Below, in pieces: positions 22,923 to 32,631 of a stretch of 64,000 bases of DNA. This DNA comes from Candidatus Krumholzibacteriia bacterium (GTDB lineage: Bacteria; Krumholzibacteriota; Krumholzibacteriia; Krumholzibacteriales; Krumholzibacteriaceae): assembly GCA_023131975.1 (NCBI GenBank), contig JAGLYV010000016.1, forward strand, positions 1 to 64,000. The letters are read 5' to 3'. Positions within the stretch are counted from its first letter, which is position 1, and the number at the start of each line of letters is the position of its first letter. The notes beneath the pieces were generated by a model, which searched no databases, was not told the origin of the DNA, and was given only the letters and a program-made list of their open reading frames with translations. A program made the translations under genes and the position numbers.

Positions 22923-23903
22923 TCAATCACTGTATCCCGCGGGGTTTCTGTCTCTCCAGGAAAAAGCATCGGCAATGATCTTCCTGATATCCGCGTATTC
23001 CTGTTTCCATCCCAGGATCTCCTCGGCTTTTTCTGAAGAAGCCACGAGGATTGCCGGATCACCCACCCGCCGGTCACCGATTTGATAAGGTACTTCCATT
23101 CCGGTGACTTCCGCTGCCGCATCTATCACCTCGAGAACAGAAAACCCCTGACCGTTACCAAGGTTTAACGCTCCAGTCTTTCCCTCGATCAGTTTTTCCA
23201 GACCGAGAATATGGGCTGTCGCCAGGTCCTTCACATGAATATAATCGCGGACGCAGGTGCCGTCAGGAGTGGGGTAATCATTACCAAAGACAGTGAGTTC
23301 TCCCCTTCTTCCCGCAGCCGCGTCCAGGACCAGCGGGATCAGATGAGATTCCGGCCTGTGGTCTTCCCCCCTGGCCTCGGAAGCACCCGCGGCATTAAAA
23401 TACCGGAGAGACAATGATTTGAGCCCCCAGGCGGAAGAACAGTCGGCCAGGAGTCTCTCGACAGCAAGTTTCGTGTTGCCATAGGGGTTCACGGGATCGA
23501 GTCTCGCGTCTTCAGTTATTGGAACATTTTCAGGCTCCCCATATACGGCGGCAGTCGACGAAAAGAGAAATCTATCGACACCGGAAGACTTCATCGCCCG
23601 AAGAAGAGAGACCGCACCTGTAATATTGTTCCTGTAATATTTCAATGGATCTGTTACCGATTCCCCGACCTGGGAGAAGGCTGCAAAATGGCATACAGCA
23701 TCGATTCCGGCGGAGAGAACATCTGAGATCGCAGGCGTATCAAGCAGATCGGCCTCGACGAAATCGGCCCGCGCTTCGATCGCCTGGCGGTGCCCTGTCG
23801 AAAGATTATCCACGACGACGACCTGGTGCCCTCCGTCGAGCAGGCATTCTGAAACGACACTCCCTATATATCCAGCTCCTCCTGTGACCAGTATCTTCAT
23901 CAT
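22923..23903 (-). CDS. galE: UDP-glucose 4-epimerase
   Basis: 326 residues, usual length. NAD site VTGGAGYIGSVVSECL at the N-terminus; the Ser/Tyr/Lys active site is in FSSTAAVYG and NPYGNTKLAVE; the CVRDYIHVKDLA and LNLGNGQG blocks are typical. Interconverts UDP-glucose and UDP-galactose for surface polysaccharide. Its start overlaps the uvrA stop (ATGA). The 220 bases after it (22700-22922, toward the kinase) hold no gene. Confidence 0.93.
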   Translation of the reverse strand: MMKILVTGGAGYIGSVVSECLLDGGHQVVVVDNLSTGHRQAIEARADFVEADLLDTPAISDVLSAGIDAVCHFAAFSQVGESVTDPLKYYRNNITGAVSLLRAMKSSGVDRFLFSSTAAVYGEPENVPITEDARLDPVNPYGNTKLAVERLLADCSSAWGLKSLSLRYFNAAGASEARGEDHRPESHLIPLVLDAAAGRRGELTVFGNDYPTPDGTCVRDYIHVKDLATAHILGLEKLIEGKTGALNLGNGQGFSVLEVIDAAAEVTGMEVPYQIGDRRVGDPAILVASSEKAEEILGWKQEYADIRKIIADAFSWRDRNPAGYSD

Positions 23904-26677
23904 TCCTCCTGTTTGAACTTCTTGAAATATGCTTTCAGATATTCACCGGTTCTCGATTCCCGCGATTCTTTTATCTTATCCGGCCGACCACACGCAACGA
24001 CCCGACCTCCCTGATCTCCCCCTCCCGGGCCAAGATCGATAATGTGATCAGCGTTGGCTATGACTTCCATATTGTGCTCTATGACAAGCACAGAATGACC
24101 TGCATCCAGCAGTTCATCGAACACACGGAGCAACCTGGTGATATCGGACATATGCAGCCCCGTAGTCGGCTCATCCATGATGTAGATGTTGTTATCACCC
24201 CTGGCTCCGGCAAGCTCTCTGGTGATCTTTATTCTTTGTGCCTCCCCACCCGAAAGTGTGTTCGACGGCTGACCCAGTTTGAGATAACCTAGTCCGGCCT
24301 TGCTGAGTATCCAGAGTTTCTCGCCCAAAGCCGGGATCTCGTCAAAAAACATTATAGCTTCATCGACAGTCATGTCCAGGACCTGACTGATATTCTTGCC
24401 TCTATATTCGACTTCAAGAGTCTCACGGTTGAATCTTCGCCCCCCGCATTCCTCACAGGGAACAAATACATCCGCCATAAAATGCATTTCAACTCTCCGG
24501 AATCCCATCCCCTCACACCGGGCACATCTCCCCCCCGTCTTATTAAAACTGAAACGACCGGTCTTGTAACCACGGATCATCGATTTTCTCTGCGAAGCAA
24601 ACAGTTCCCTTATAAACGAAAAACCCTTGATATAGGTTATGGGGTTCGATCTCGGAGAACTTCCTATCGGACTCTGATCGACCAGGAGGGTCTTTCCTGC
24701 CTGTCCCTCCAAAAATACTTCACATACATGATTATGGCGTACCCTTTTCTTTTCTCCTGTCAATATGGGAAATAAGACGTCGATCAGGAGAGTACTCTTG
24801 CCGGAACCCGAGACTCCGGTAACACAGACAAGATTTCCAAGTGGGATCTTCACATCCATATCCCTGATATTGTGCAGCGACACTCCGTTCAGAGTGATGG
24901 AACCACTGGGTTTCCGCTGTGTTTTCTTAATTTCTTTATTTTCCGGCTCGTTGAAAAGAGCCTTCAACGTCCTGGAATCTCCCGGGGGAACACTCCGGGC
25001 TTTTTCCATAGGGCCATTGAACAATACTCTGCCACCGTCACTTCCGGGTCCCGGACCAAGATCCAGAATATGGTCCGAAGCCAGAATGATATCCGGATCA
25101 TGTTCCACCACGATAACGGTATTCCCCATGTCTCTCAGTTTTTTCATGACCGAAGTCAATCTTTCGTTGTCCGCCGCATGAAGCCCGATAGACGGCTCAT
25201 CAAGTACATACAATGTATCGACGAGACTTGCTCCCAGTGAATTTGCCAGGTTGATCCTCTGTGCCTCTCCTCCCGAAAGTGTCCGGGTCAATCTGTCCAG
25301 TGTCAGATATCCCAGTCCGACATCGATCATGAAACTCAGCCTTGATACCAGTTCACTTAATATATCCCTGGAAATGGTTTTTTCAGAAACTTCAAGATCC
25401 GCTTGTTCCAATATCTTCAGAATCTCCGAAGGGATCCTTGAAGCAATTTCACCGATCCGTAATCCGGCAAATGTCACATGATGTGATTCCTCTCTCAGCC
25501 TGGATCCACCACAGGTACGGCATCTGCTGAAACCCATATACCGTCTTGTAAAGAACCTGTGCCCCTTTTTGTAGCTCTTCTCCTTCATTTTCTCGAGAAA
25601 AGGTATCACTCCAGAGAAATCGCCCGAACCCTCAAGGATCTTTCTGCGGTGCTCTCCGTCAAGATCTCTCCATGGGACCCTGGTCGGGATTTTCATCTTT
25701 CTGCAGAACTTCAGCATCTTCGAATGAAAGAATTCAAACCTCTCTCTCGACCACGGATCGATCGCCCTCTCTGACAGACTTTTTCTTGAATCCGGGATTA
25801 TCAGATCCTCGGAAAACTCCATCCTGTCACCAAATCCCTTGCACACCGGGCAGGCGCCATACGGACTGTTGAATGAAAAGAGCAGAGGGGTCGGAGCTTC
25901 GAACAGACGACCGCAATCACTGCATGACGGCACCGTGCTGTAACGGACCCGCTCATCCAGATCAGCCGTAGAAATGTCTACTGTACCTTCATGTTCTCCA
26001 TAAGCCTGTTCGACGGCTTCGGCGATTCTTGTGCGGTTCTCGGCTGAAGCCTCCAGCCTGTCGAGAATGATATCAAGTCTGTCCAAACCGGATTCTCCCG
26101 GATCAAACTCATCGATCCTGGTCGGTTCGCCTCCGGCCAGGATACGGACGAAACCTCTCGATACGAGATACTTTCTCCTGGATTCCCATTCCCCATCCCC
26201 GGACATGACCTCGGACATCAGGACAAATATCCGTTTGCCCGCGAATCTCGAGATCACTTCGCCGGCCACCTCGCTTGGAGACCATGCTTTGACCGGTATC
26301 CCGCAGTCGGGACAACAGGTCTTCCCGACTCTTGCATATAACAGCCTGAGATAATCGTATATTTCCGTGGCAGTTCCTACAGTCGATCGGGCACTGGATA
26401 CGGTATTCTTCTGTCTGATGGCAATCGTGGGACTGATTCCCGACATCGAATCCAGTTCCGGCCTGTCGAGTTTCTCTATAAACTGCCTGGCGTATGTGGA
26501 AAGGGATTCGATATAGCGGCGTTGCCCCTCAGCGTAGATAGTATCAAACGCGAGCGAGGATTTGCCGGATCCGGATACGCCTGTCACAGCTATTACTTTC
26601 CGATGCGGCAATTCTATATCAAGGTTCTGAAGGTTGTGCTGCCTTGCTCCCTTTATTACTATTCTGTCATACGCCAA
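23900..26677 (-). CDS. uvrA: Excinuclease ABC subunit A
   Basis: 925 residues from TTG 26675-26677, which has GGAGG six bases upstream; the upstream in-frame TTG at 26698 precedes that site and is unlikely. Walker A sites GVSGSGKSSLAF near residue 30 and GVSGSGKSTLLI near 630; two ABC signatures (TLSGGEAQRI in both halves); zinc-binding CSDC/CPVC near 255-285 and CARC/CEEC near 735-765. Damage recognition in nucleotide excision repair. Complete. Confidence 0.97.
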   Translation of the reverse strand: MAYDRIVIKGARQHNLQNLDIELPHRKVIAVTGVSGSGKSSLAFDTIYAEGQRRYIESLSTYARQFIEKLDRPELDSMSGISPTIAIRQKNTVSSARSTVGTATEIYDYLRLLYARVGKTCCPDCGIPVKAWSPSEVAGEVISRFAGKRIFVLMSEVMSGDGEWESRRKYLVSRGFVRILAGGEPTRIDEFDPGESGLDRLDIILDRLEASAENRTRIAEAVEQAYGEHEGTVDISTADLDERVRYSTVPSCSDCGRLFEAPTPLLFSFNSPYGACPVCKGFGDRMEFSEDLIIPDSRKSLSERAIDPWSRERFEFFHSKMLKFCRKMKIPTRVPWRDLDGEHRRKILEGSGDFSGVIPFLEKMKEKSYKKGHRFFTRRYMGFSRCRTCGGSRLREESHHVTFAGLRIGEIASRIPSEILKILEQADLEVSEKTISRDILSELVSRLSFMIDVGLGYLTLDRLTRTLSGGEAQRINLANSLGASLVDTLYVLDEPSIGLHAADNERLTSVMKKLRDMGNTVIVVEHDPDIILASDHILDLGPGPGSDGGRVLFNGPMEKARSVPPGDSRTLKALFNEPENKEIKKTQRKPSGSITLNGVSLHNIRDMDVKIPLGNLVCVTGVSGSGKSTLLIDVLFPILTGEKKRVRHNHVCEVFLEGQAGKTLLVDQSPIGSSPRSNPITYIKGFSFIRELFASQRKSMIRGYKTGRFSFNKTGGRCARCEGMGFRRVEMHFMADVFVPCEECGGRRFNRETLEVEYRGKNISQVLDMTVDEAIMFFDEIPALGEKLWILSKAGLGYLKLGQPSNTLSGGEAQRIKITRELAGARGDNNIYIMDEPTTGLHMSDITRLLRVFDELLDAGHSVLVIEHNMEVIANADHIIDLGPGGGDQGGRVVACGRPDKIKESRESRTGEYLKAYFKKFKQEE

Positions 26678-26717
26678 ATTTTTCCTCCATGAATGCAAAC
26701 GATAATCTTATCAGGAA

Positions 26718-26746
26718 TTGCAATGATATTCAACATCGTATATATT
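26718..26746 (+). promoter_or_regulatory. Promoter of mazG giving a leaderless transcript
   Basis: TTGCAA (26718-26723), 17-base spacer, TATATT (26741-26746), then only seven bases to the ATG of mazG. A normal start point would fall on the ATG, and no ribosome site is present. Confidence 0.6.
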
Positions 26747-26753
26747 TTCTCCT

Positions 26754-27536
26754 ATGAGTTACGAGAAAGCATGTGAAGAAATGAAGGCGCTGAGAGACAC
26801 ACTCCGGACCCTTCGCGGAAAGAACGGTTGTCCCTGGGACAGGGGAAGAACGCCGGGCCAATTGATATCATACCTGATCGATGAGGTTTACGAACTTCTC
26901 AACGCCGAGGCCGCCGGCAACGTGGACGATATTGAAGAAGAACTGGGCGATGTCTTCTTTCTGATAATCTTTATCCACGATCTTCTCGACGAATCCAGCA
27001 GGATACCCCTTTCCAGGACTATCGCCCGTGTCCACAAAAAGATAATCAACAGACATCCACATGTCTTTGGAGACAGAACCGCTTCAGATCAGTCCGAGAG
27101 TATAGCGGAATGGGAAAGGATCAAAAAACTCGAAAAACCGCAACCTGAAGATGGACTCCTCCTCTCGACTGTCGATTCAAACACCCCTCCCCTCAGGCAA
27201 GCTATGGCAATTTCGAAAAAGGTCGTTTCAGTCGGCTTCGAATGGCCCGACCATGAAGGGGTGTTCGAGAAACTTGACGAGGAGATCGGGGAACTTCGCG
27301 AAGCTGTGATCTCCGGAGACAGGGACAATATCAGAGAAGAGGTCGGCGATATCCTGTTTACGACAGTAAACCTCGCCCGCATCCTCGATATTGACCCGGA
27401 TAACTCGCTGGCCCATGCCTGCAGAAAATTCAGAGACAGGTTTAATCTGATGGAGACAAAGATCCGAAAGATCGGCAGGAAACCGGCGGATCTGACTCTT
27501 GATGAACTTGAGTCTTTCTGGCAGGATTCAAAATAA
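26754..27536 (+). CDS. mazG: Nucleoside triphosphate pyrophosphohydrolase MazG
   Basis: 260 residues with two MazG repeats. First: LRGKNGCPWDRGRTPGQL, then EEELGDVFF near residue 65; second: EEIGELREA and EEVGDILFTTVN near 200. The EExxE and ExxD metal ligands are visible in both. Hydrolyses NTPs to NMP and PPi (house-cleaning, ppGpp balance). The ATG at 26754 gives the normal N-terminal length before GCPWD. Divergent from uvrA; its end abuts the ompA terminator. Confidence 0.93.
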   Translation: MSYEKACEEMKALRDTLRTLRGKNGCPWDRGRTPGQLISYLIDEVYELLNAEAAGNVDDIEEELGDVFFLIIFIHDLLDESSRIPLSRTIARVHKKIINRHPHVFGDRTASDQSESIAEWERIKKLEKPQPEDGLLLSTVDSNTPPLRQAMAISKKVVSVGFEWPDHEGVFEKLDEEIGELREAVISGDRDNIREEVGDILFTTVNLARILDIDPDNSLAHACRKFRDRFNLMETKIRKIGRKPADLTLDELESFWQDSK

Positions 27537-27558
27537 AAAGGGGGACCGAAGTCCCCCC
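27529..27558 (-). terminator. Terminator of the OmpA gene
   Basis: GGGGGAC-TTCG-GTCCCCC on the minus strand with a TTCG tetraloop, followed by TTTTTATTTT. It overlaps the mazG stop, so the stem may also slow plus-strand transcripts. Confidence 0.9.
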
Positions 27559-27587
27559 TGCAAAGTTCAATTTCTGTCCCTTGTCTG

Positions 27588-29465
27588 TCAATTCATCCTG
27601 TGGAACTCGATACGCCTGTTTTCTGCCCTTCCGGCAGCAGTCTTGTTCGAAGATACCGGATCGGCCTCTCCATATCCTTTTGCAAGGATCCTGTCAGACA
27701 TGACTCCTGAATTGACTACATAGTTCTTCACAGCGTCCGCCCTTTTCTGAGAAAGGGCAAGATTGCTCTCCCAGCTTCCGACGCTGTCTGTATATCCACG
27801 TATCTCGACCTTGACTTCCGGATAGGCCATCAATGATTTGACCACCTGATCGAGGACCGCGTACGAATCGGGAGTAAGAGACGTCGAGCCACTCTCAAAA
27901 TTCACACCCCTGAGGATAAACCTTTCCTCGATGGGCCTCTCATCGGGGCATCCATCTTCGTCCATGTATCCATTGAAAGTCTCAGGCTGGTTAGGACAAC
28001 TGTCCTCAGCGTCCATGATACCGTCGAGGTCGTTATCCAGGTCCGGACATCCGTCCTCGTCCTGGAATCCATCCGGATCCTCCGCTTTCAAAGGACACTT
28101 ATCGAGATCGTCGGGAACACCGTCGTTGTCGCTGTCCTGGAGAACGTCCGGACATCCATCGCTATCCTCAAATCCGTCAAAATCCTCGGGTTCGTTCGGA
28201 CATCTGTCATCTACATCGGAAATGCCGTCACCATCATTATCGAGGTCCGGGCATCCGTCTTCATCTTCGAACCCATCGAAATCTTCCGCGAGATCCGGAC
28301 AGGTATCGACATCATCCGCGATACCATCACCGTCGTTATCAAAATCTGGACATCCGTCGTCATCCTCGAAGCCATCGAAGTCTTCGGGCTCATCGACACA
28401 TTTGTCCATCTTGTCTTCTATTCCATCCCTGTCACTGTCCTGAGCCAGCACAAACCCGCTGAATGAGAAGGCAAAATATGCCATCCAATCAGGCGGATTC
28501 ATTATCGACATATCATCTTCAGAATTGAGATTGAGGTCGATGGCCGCTATCACTCCGGTACCTTTTTCCGACATATAAGATATCCCGGGAGTGACTGTGT
28601 ACATGTTTTTATTCTTGAATTCGATGGTAGCGTCATCTTCTTCATATTCGGCGTTCATAAATTGATCCCAGTTGAACTCGACGAACAGCCGCGTATTCCT
28701 GAGGATAAACTCTACTCCAGTCCCAAAAGTGAAAAGATCGTTGAAATTATCGCTGAACTCTTCCGGAACGGCCGGGTACGCCGGCTGGTAAAATCCACTG
28801 GTATTGGGATTATTCGTATTCAGGATGCCATACCCGTCTTCCTCGTTGCGATTGAACCGATACCCCGCGTTCAGATGCAACTTGGTCGGTATAAAACTTT
28901 CCTGCTCAGTCAAGTCGAGTGTGAACAGACCTGTCACGCCGAAATCGATCGATTCCGTCGTAAAACGCCTTTCCTTGCTTCCCGTCGGGAAACTGACCGT
29001 ACCAAGCACTCCGAGTTTGAATACATCTGACGGAATAGGAGGAATAAGTTTAACCTGGATCTTTGTATCGCCCAGGCCACCCCTGAAGATCGTCTCGAAT
29101 TCTTCGCCCGCAAATTCATCATCGGTGCGCATGATCCAGTTTCTTACATCTATCGCGGCTGACAGCTCGACATTATTGCTCAGGCCAAGAGTCAGGACCG
29201 CTCTCGAGATAAAGAAATCATAATCGACTTCAGCGTCAGAACCGGCGTATTCCCACAAACTGCCCGCTACGTCAAATATTGGAACGCCGTACTGCTTGTA
29301 ATACCCCGTTCCCAAAGAGAAAACAAGCTTACCTTTACCTACTGTCCCGGCCTCGTGGACCCTGAGGAGACCTGCTGTCCCCTCCCACGAAGCCTGCGCA
29401 AACGCGGCACCGGTAAATATCGTTACAACTATTAATACCAGAGAAAACCGATACAAAGCCCTCAT
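27588..29465 (-). CDS. OmpA-family outer-membrane protein with thrombospondin type-3 repeats
   Basis: 625 residues from ATG 29463-29465 (GGAGGG upstream). Signal peptide MRALYRFSLVLIVVTIFTGAAFA. About 25-320 is a beta barrel-like domain with aromatic-ended strands. About 320-500 carries five to six calcium-binding type-3 repeats of the form DxDxDGIxDxxDxCP with DFDGFEDxDGCPD. The last 120 residues are an OmpA domain (VKVEIRGYTDSVGS, NLALSQKRADAV, KGYGEADP, RRIEFHRM) that binds peptidoglycan. A structural link between outer membrane and wall. Monocistronic with its own terminator. Confidence 0.93.
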   Translation of the reverse strand: MRALYRFSLVLIVVTIFTGAAFAQASWEGTAGLLRVHEAGTVGKGKLVFSLGTGYYKQYGVPIFDVAGSLWEYAGSDAEVDYDFFISRAVLTLGLSNNVELSAAIDVRNWIMRTDDEFAGEEFETIFRGGLGDTKIQVKLIPPIPSDVFKLGVLGTVSFPTGSKERRFTTESIDFGVTGLFTLDLTEQESFIPTKLHLNAGYRFNRNEEDGYGILNTNNPNTSGFYQPAYPAVPEEFSDNFNDLFTFGTGVEFILRNTRLFVEFNWDQFMNAEYEEDDATIEFKNKNMYTVTPGISYMSEKGTGVIAAIDLNLNSEDDMSIMNPPDWMAYFAFSFSGFVLAQDSDRDGIEDKMDKCVDEPEDFDGFEDDDGCPDFDNDGDGIADDVDTCPDLAEDFDGFEDEDGCPDLDNDGDGISDVDDRCPNEPEDFDGFEDSDGCPDVLQDSDNDGVPDDLDKCPLKAEDPDGFQDEDGCPDLDNDLDGIMDAEDSCPNQPETFNGYMDEDGCPDERPIEERFILRGVNFESGSTSLTPDSYAVLDQVVKSLMAYPEVKVEIRGYTDSVGSWESNLALSQKRADAVKNYVVNSGVMSDRILAKGYGEADPVSSNKTAAGRAENRRIEFHRMN

Positions 29466-29538
29466 CCTGGACCCTCCTGTTAAAATGACAACTGTCATGA
29501 TTCATGCGTCGCAGTTATCCACAGCTGTTTTCTTACGG

Positions 29539-29910
29539 TTATTCCTTTTCCTCCACCTCTCCATTATCAGATTGCGTATCTTCTTTATTGTCTTTCTCTT
29601 CCGCACTCTCATCACTATCCGCACCTTCGTCAGGATGCGAATTCTCGTCCACATAATTCATCTGCAGATCGATAAGGATGCTATCCAGTAATTTCCTCTC
29701 ATCTTCCTCGAGATTTCCCGCGGTCTTCTTTTGAAGCATCGCGATCATATCGATAGTAATCCTTGCCTGTTGCAAATCTCTCTCCACTTTTCCGGTAACC
29801 GGGTTAGTTATCTTTCCCAGCTGCTGAAGAGCGAGAGTCTGAAACATCGCCAAAAGGTGGTGAAAAAGAAATCGTTCCCCGTTATTCCCCATATTGTCGT
29901 TTGATTCCAA
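29539..29910 (-). CDS. DUF1844 family protein
   Basis: 123 residues from TTG 29908-29910, seven bases after AAAGGAGG. The conserved block FLFHHLLAMFQTLALQQLGKITNPVTG through KTAGNLEEDERKLLDSILIDLQMNYV is the DUF1844 signature. The tail is almost wholly acidic (DEGADSDESAEEKDNKED). Function unknown; in many lineages it lies beside housekeeping genes. Confidence 0.88.
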   Translation of the reverse strand: MESNDNMGNNGERFLFHHLLAMFQTLALQQLGKITNPVTGKVERDLQQARITIDMIAMLQKKTAGNLEEDERKLLDSILIDLQMNYVDENSHPDEGADSDESAEEKDNKEDTQSDNGEVEEKE

Positions 29911-29983
29911 GACTGCGCCTCCTTTCACATGGAACGACTATAGATTTATAAAAATTATTGTGTCAATGAAAATCAGGGGGTGC

Positions 29984-30011
29984 AAAAATGCCGGAGCAAA
30001 TGTCCGGCATT
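29984..30011 (-). terminator. Terminator after the XRE-cupin gene
   Basis: AATGCCGGA and TCCGGCATT form a perfect 9-bp stem over a seven-base loop; on the minus strand the stem runs into TTTTT. It ends the XRE-cupin transcript. Confidence 0.75.
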
Positions 30012-30055
30012 GTGAAAAGCTGGTCTGTGGAGGTCGTAAATCTACCTTCGAACTG

Positions 30056-30619
30056 TCAATCAACGCCCCTTTCCGAGGCAAACCAGATCATTTTAGCCTT
30101 GACCTCAGAAGAGTTGTTGGAATATCCATGCTTTTGAGTGGCAACGTAATATATACTGTCACCTTCACCGAGTTCATAGACGTTCCCGTTCACATGAAAA
30201 ATGATGTCGCCTTCCAGCACGAGCGCAGCTTCATCGCAACTATGCTCGTGAAGATCGATCTCCCGGTCCGTTGAAGGAGTCAACTCGATCAACCGGGCGT
30301 TGATCTTGCCCGAAGGGATGGAATTGGTCAACATCTCGATAAATCCCTCTGCCCTGCCCAGTTCCGTTTTCTCCCGGTCCTCGAGAGCAATGAACGATAC
30401 GTCCTCCAATTCCTCTTTTTCAATAAAATATGCGGGGTCTTTCCCAAGTGCATCAGCAATGCGGATCAGCGCGCCGATAGTCGGAGAAGTCTTGCCTCTT
30501 TCGATCTCGGAGATATGAGTGGCCGATATCTTTGCCCTCGCCTCCACATTCTTGAGAGTAAAATGCTGGTTCTCTCTTATTTTTTTTATCCGTCTTCCGA
30601 TCTCTTCCTTGGTAATCAT
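30056..30619 (-). CDS. XRE-family regulator with cupin domain (copy 2)
   Basis: 187 residues. N-terminal HTH (about 5-65: IGRRIKKIRENQHFTLKNVEARAKISATHISEIERGKTSPTIGALIRIADALG in part) and C-terminal cupin (about 110-180: DLHEHSCDEAALVLEGDIIFHVNG, GEGDSIYY). The cupin probably senses a small molecule or metal. It is a diverged duplicate of the gene just upstream, with the same domain order and length, 27 bases apart. Ribosome site GAGG before ATG. Targets unknown. Confidence 0.88.
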   Translation of the reverse strand: MITKEEIGRRIKKIRENQHFTLKNVEARAKISATHISEIERGKTSPTIGALIRIADALGKDPAYFIEKEELEDVSFIALEDREKTELGRAEGFIEMLTNSIPSGKINARLIELTPSTDREIDLHEHSCDEAALVLEGDIIFHVNGNVYELGEGDSIYYVATQKHGYSNNSSEVKAKMIWFASERGVD

Positions 30620-30645
30620 CCTCTGCTTCCTCCGCTCATTCCTGC

Positions 30646-31206
30646 TTAAAGACTGTAGGGTGGCATCGTGACCCAGATGGCTCTACACTTGGCATCACCG
30701 ATATTCCTCATGGCATGAGGTTTATTCGATTTGTAATGAATGCTGTCACCCTCTTTGAGGATGTGTTTCTCTTCGCCGATTATTATCTCCATCACACCCT
30801 TGGTCACCAGCGCGAACTCCTCCCCGTCGTGCGTACTCGTTTCTTCGGGACGGGCTATCCCGGGATCGAGTTCTACTTCGAGGAAAGAGATGACCGGACT
30901 CGGTAGATCCTTCGTCAACGAATGGTAAGTGGCGCCCCAGTCCACAAACTGCATCTTCTTTCTTTCGTTTTTAGTGACGACTGATATCTTCGAAACATTC
31001 TTCTTTTCCACAAAATACGCTACATCTGTTCCCATCGCCTCGGCGATCTTCGCCAGGGCACCGACGGTCGGAGAAGTCATGCCCCTCTCTATCTCGGAGA
31101 CATGAGTCGCCGATACTTTTGCCTTTACTTCGATCTCCTTGAGAGTCAACCCCTTAGCCAGACGGTATTTCTTGATACGTGAACCTATTTCATTCTTGAT
31201 GTCCAT
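30646..31206 (-). CDS. XRE-family regulator with cupin domain (copy 1)
   Basis: 186 residues, closely similar to its neighbour in the HTH (KVSATHVSEIERGMTSPTVGAL) and less so in the cupin (STHDGEEFALVTKGVMEIIIGE, KEGDSIHYKSNKPHAMRN). First gene of a two-gene transcript with an extended -10 promoter. The pair may form heterodimers or answer different ligands. Confidence 0.88.
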   Translation of the reverse strand: MDIKNEIGSRIKKYRLAKGLTLKEIEVKAKVSATHVSEIERGMTSPTVGALAKIAEAMGTDVAYFVEKKNVSKISVVTKNERKKMQFVDWGATYHSLTKDLPSPVISFLEVELDPGIARPEETSTHDGEEFALVTKGVMEIIIGEEKHILKEGDSIHYKSNKPHAMRNIGDAKCRAIWVTMPPYSL

Positions 31207-31221
31207 CTGTCCCTCCCGGCC

Positions 31222-31230
31222 ATTATAGCA
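31222..31230 (-). promoter_or_regulatory. Extended -10 promoter of the XRE-cupin pair
   Basis: Perfect TATAAT (31222-31227) preceded by TGC on the minus strand, 15 bases before the ATG of copy 1. No good -35, as expected for an extended -10 promoter. Confidence 0.6.
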
Positions 31231-31581
31231 AAACCCGTATCTCTATTATTTGCAAGCGAATCCATACAATACAATCGAATGACAGATTAATATAATCAAT
31301 TAAAACTGAAAATCCAGTCTTTACATCAATTCGGAAGTGAGGAATCACGCATCAGCATCCAATAATATCAGATTTTTTTCTATATCTACAAGTTTGATTA
31401 CCGAATCACCGTATCTCTGATGACTATTACAGAATCAGCTCCCCGGTGAGACACAATTATCGTAACCCTCAATAAATCTGGACGTTGGAGGCCTGCTTGG
31501 CTTATATTCACGGGAAGAGAGTCCCGGGGATGGTCGCAAACACCCCCGATGGACCGTTTTTCACGAGACATGAGGTTATCG
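31231..31581. other. AT-rich intergenic stretch, divergent promoters
   Basis: Separates the minus-strand XRE pair from the plus-strand LPS genes. I see no gene, tRNA or strong hairpin; only an AT-rich core around 31255-31400. Confidence 0.5.
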
Positions 31582-32631
31582 ATGTTTTCTGACAACAGCA
31601 GAATCCTTGTGATCAGGTTCAGTTCCCTTGGTGATCTGGTGCTGATGCTTCCCATGCTCCGTGCTTTAAGAATGGAACATCCAACCTCCGTCATCGAAGT
31701 AGTTACAAAGGCCAGGTTCGGGGATCTTTTCAAGTCTGTGGCAGGCGTAGACAGGCTTCATCTGCTCAAAGAGGAAGATATTACGGGGCTGTCCCGAATG
31801 GTATCACTCCTTCGTCGACATAAGTATGATCTTCTGATCGATGCTCACAACGTGATCAGGAGCCGAGCCCTGTCACTCATGCTGAGAGCGGACAGGAAAA
31901 TCCGCCTCAGAAAAGAACATATGAAAAAGATCCTTCTCATAAAGGGCCGACGACCGATAGCAGAAGGCTTCACCTCCCAGATCGACAGGTATCTCGAGAT
32001 CACAGATTCTATCGGGGTTCCCCGCCCCAATAGCCGGACTCTCCTTGAAACATCAGAAGAGACCCGATTGACCGTCAGCGAAAAACTCGACATAAATGGG
32101 CGCGGGGACAGAGATCTTGTCGCAATCGCTCCCGGGGCCAGATGGGCGTCAAAAAGATGGCCCGAAGAATCATTCAACCAGGTCGCGAATAATCTTGCGG
32201 GAAGGGGATTCTGCGTCCTCCTCGTGGGAAACGGGGAAGAACGTGAGCTTTGCGAAAGGATCAGGAACAACAACCCACACATCATCAATCTTGCCGGAAA
32301 CTTGAAGATCCACGAGACAGCGGCCGCGCTGGAGATCTCCCGATGTCTTGTCACTAACGATTCGGCACCGATGCATCTTGCAGAAGCGGTCGACACCCCG
32401 GTTGTAGCGATCTTCGGACCGACTATCAGAGAATTCGGGTTCTCGCCACACCTCCCCCACTCCATCCTCGTCGACAACGCTATGGAGTGCAGGCCATGTT
32501 CCAGAAACGGATCGGTCTCCTGCCGCTTCGGCACGCTCGAATGTCTGACGTCGATAGATAGTGAAAGGGTATTAGAATCGGTTGCGAAAATCCTGGATGA
32601 TCTGCCAGGGAATATCCCCGGAGGAGAATAG
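31582..32631 (+). CDS. Glycosyltransferase family 9 (heptosyltransferase-like)
   Basis: About 349 residues from ATG 31582, which has TGAGGT seven bases upstream; ATG 31549 (360 aa) has no site. RILVIRFSSLGDLVLMLPML at the start, APGARWASKRWP in the middle, and TNDSAPMHLAEAVDTPVVAIFGPT near the end are typical of GT9 ADP-heptose transferases. A late CxxC and further Cys (ECRPCSRNGSVSCRF) are usual. Acts on the inner LPS core at the cytosolic face; its stop is one base before the Kdo transferase start. Confidence 0.92.
   Translation: MFSDNSRILVIRFSSLGDLVLMLPMLRALRMEHPTSVIEVVTKARFGDLFKSVAGVDRLHLLKEEDITGLSRMVSLLRRHKYDLLIDAHNVIRSRALSLMLRADRKIRLRKEHMKKILLIKGRRPIAEGFTSQIDRYLEITDSIGVPRPNSRTLLETSEETRLTVSEKLDINGRGDRDLVAIAPGARWASKRWPEESFNQVANNLAGRGFCVLLVGNGEERELCERIRNNNPHIINLAGNLKIHETAAALEISRCLVTNDSAPMHLAEAVDTPVVAIFGPTIREFGFSPHLPHSILVDNAMECRPCSRNGSVSCRFGTLECLTSIDSERVLESVAKILDDLPGNIPGGE

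Noticed and set aside
27931..28443. Ser/Pro-rich plus-strand frame of 170 codons
   Set aside because: Antisense of the Asp-rich type-3 repeats of the OmpA protein; repeats in one strand give open frames in the other.
30056..31206. Toxin-antitoxin pair
   Set aside because: Both proteins are XRE-cupin regulators; neither looks like a toxin.
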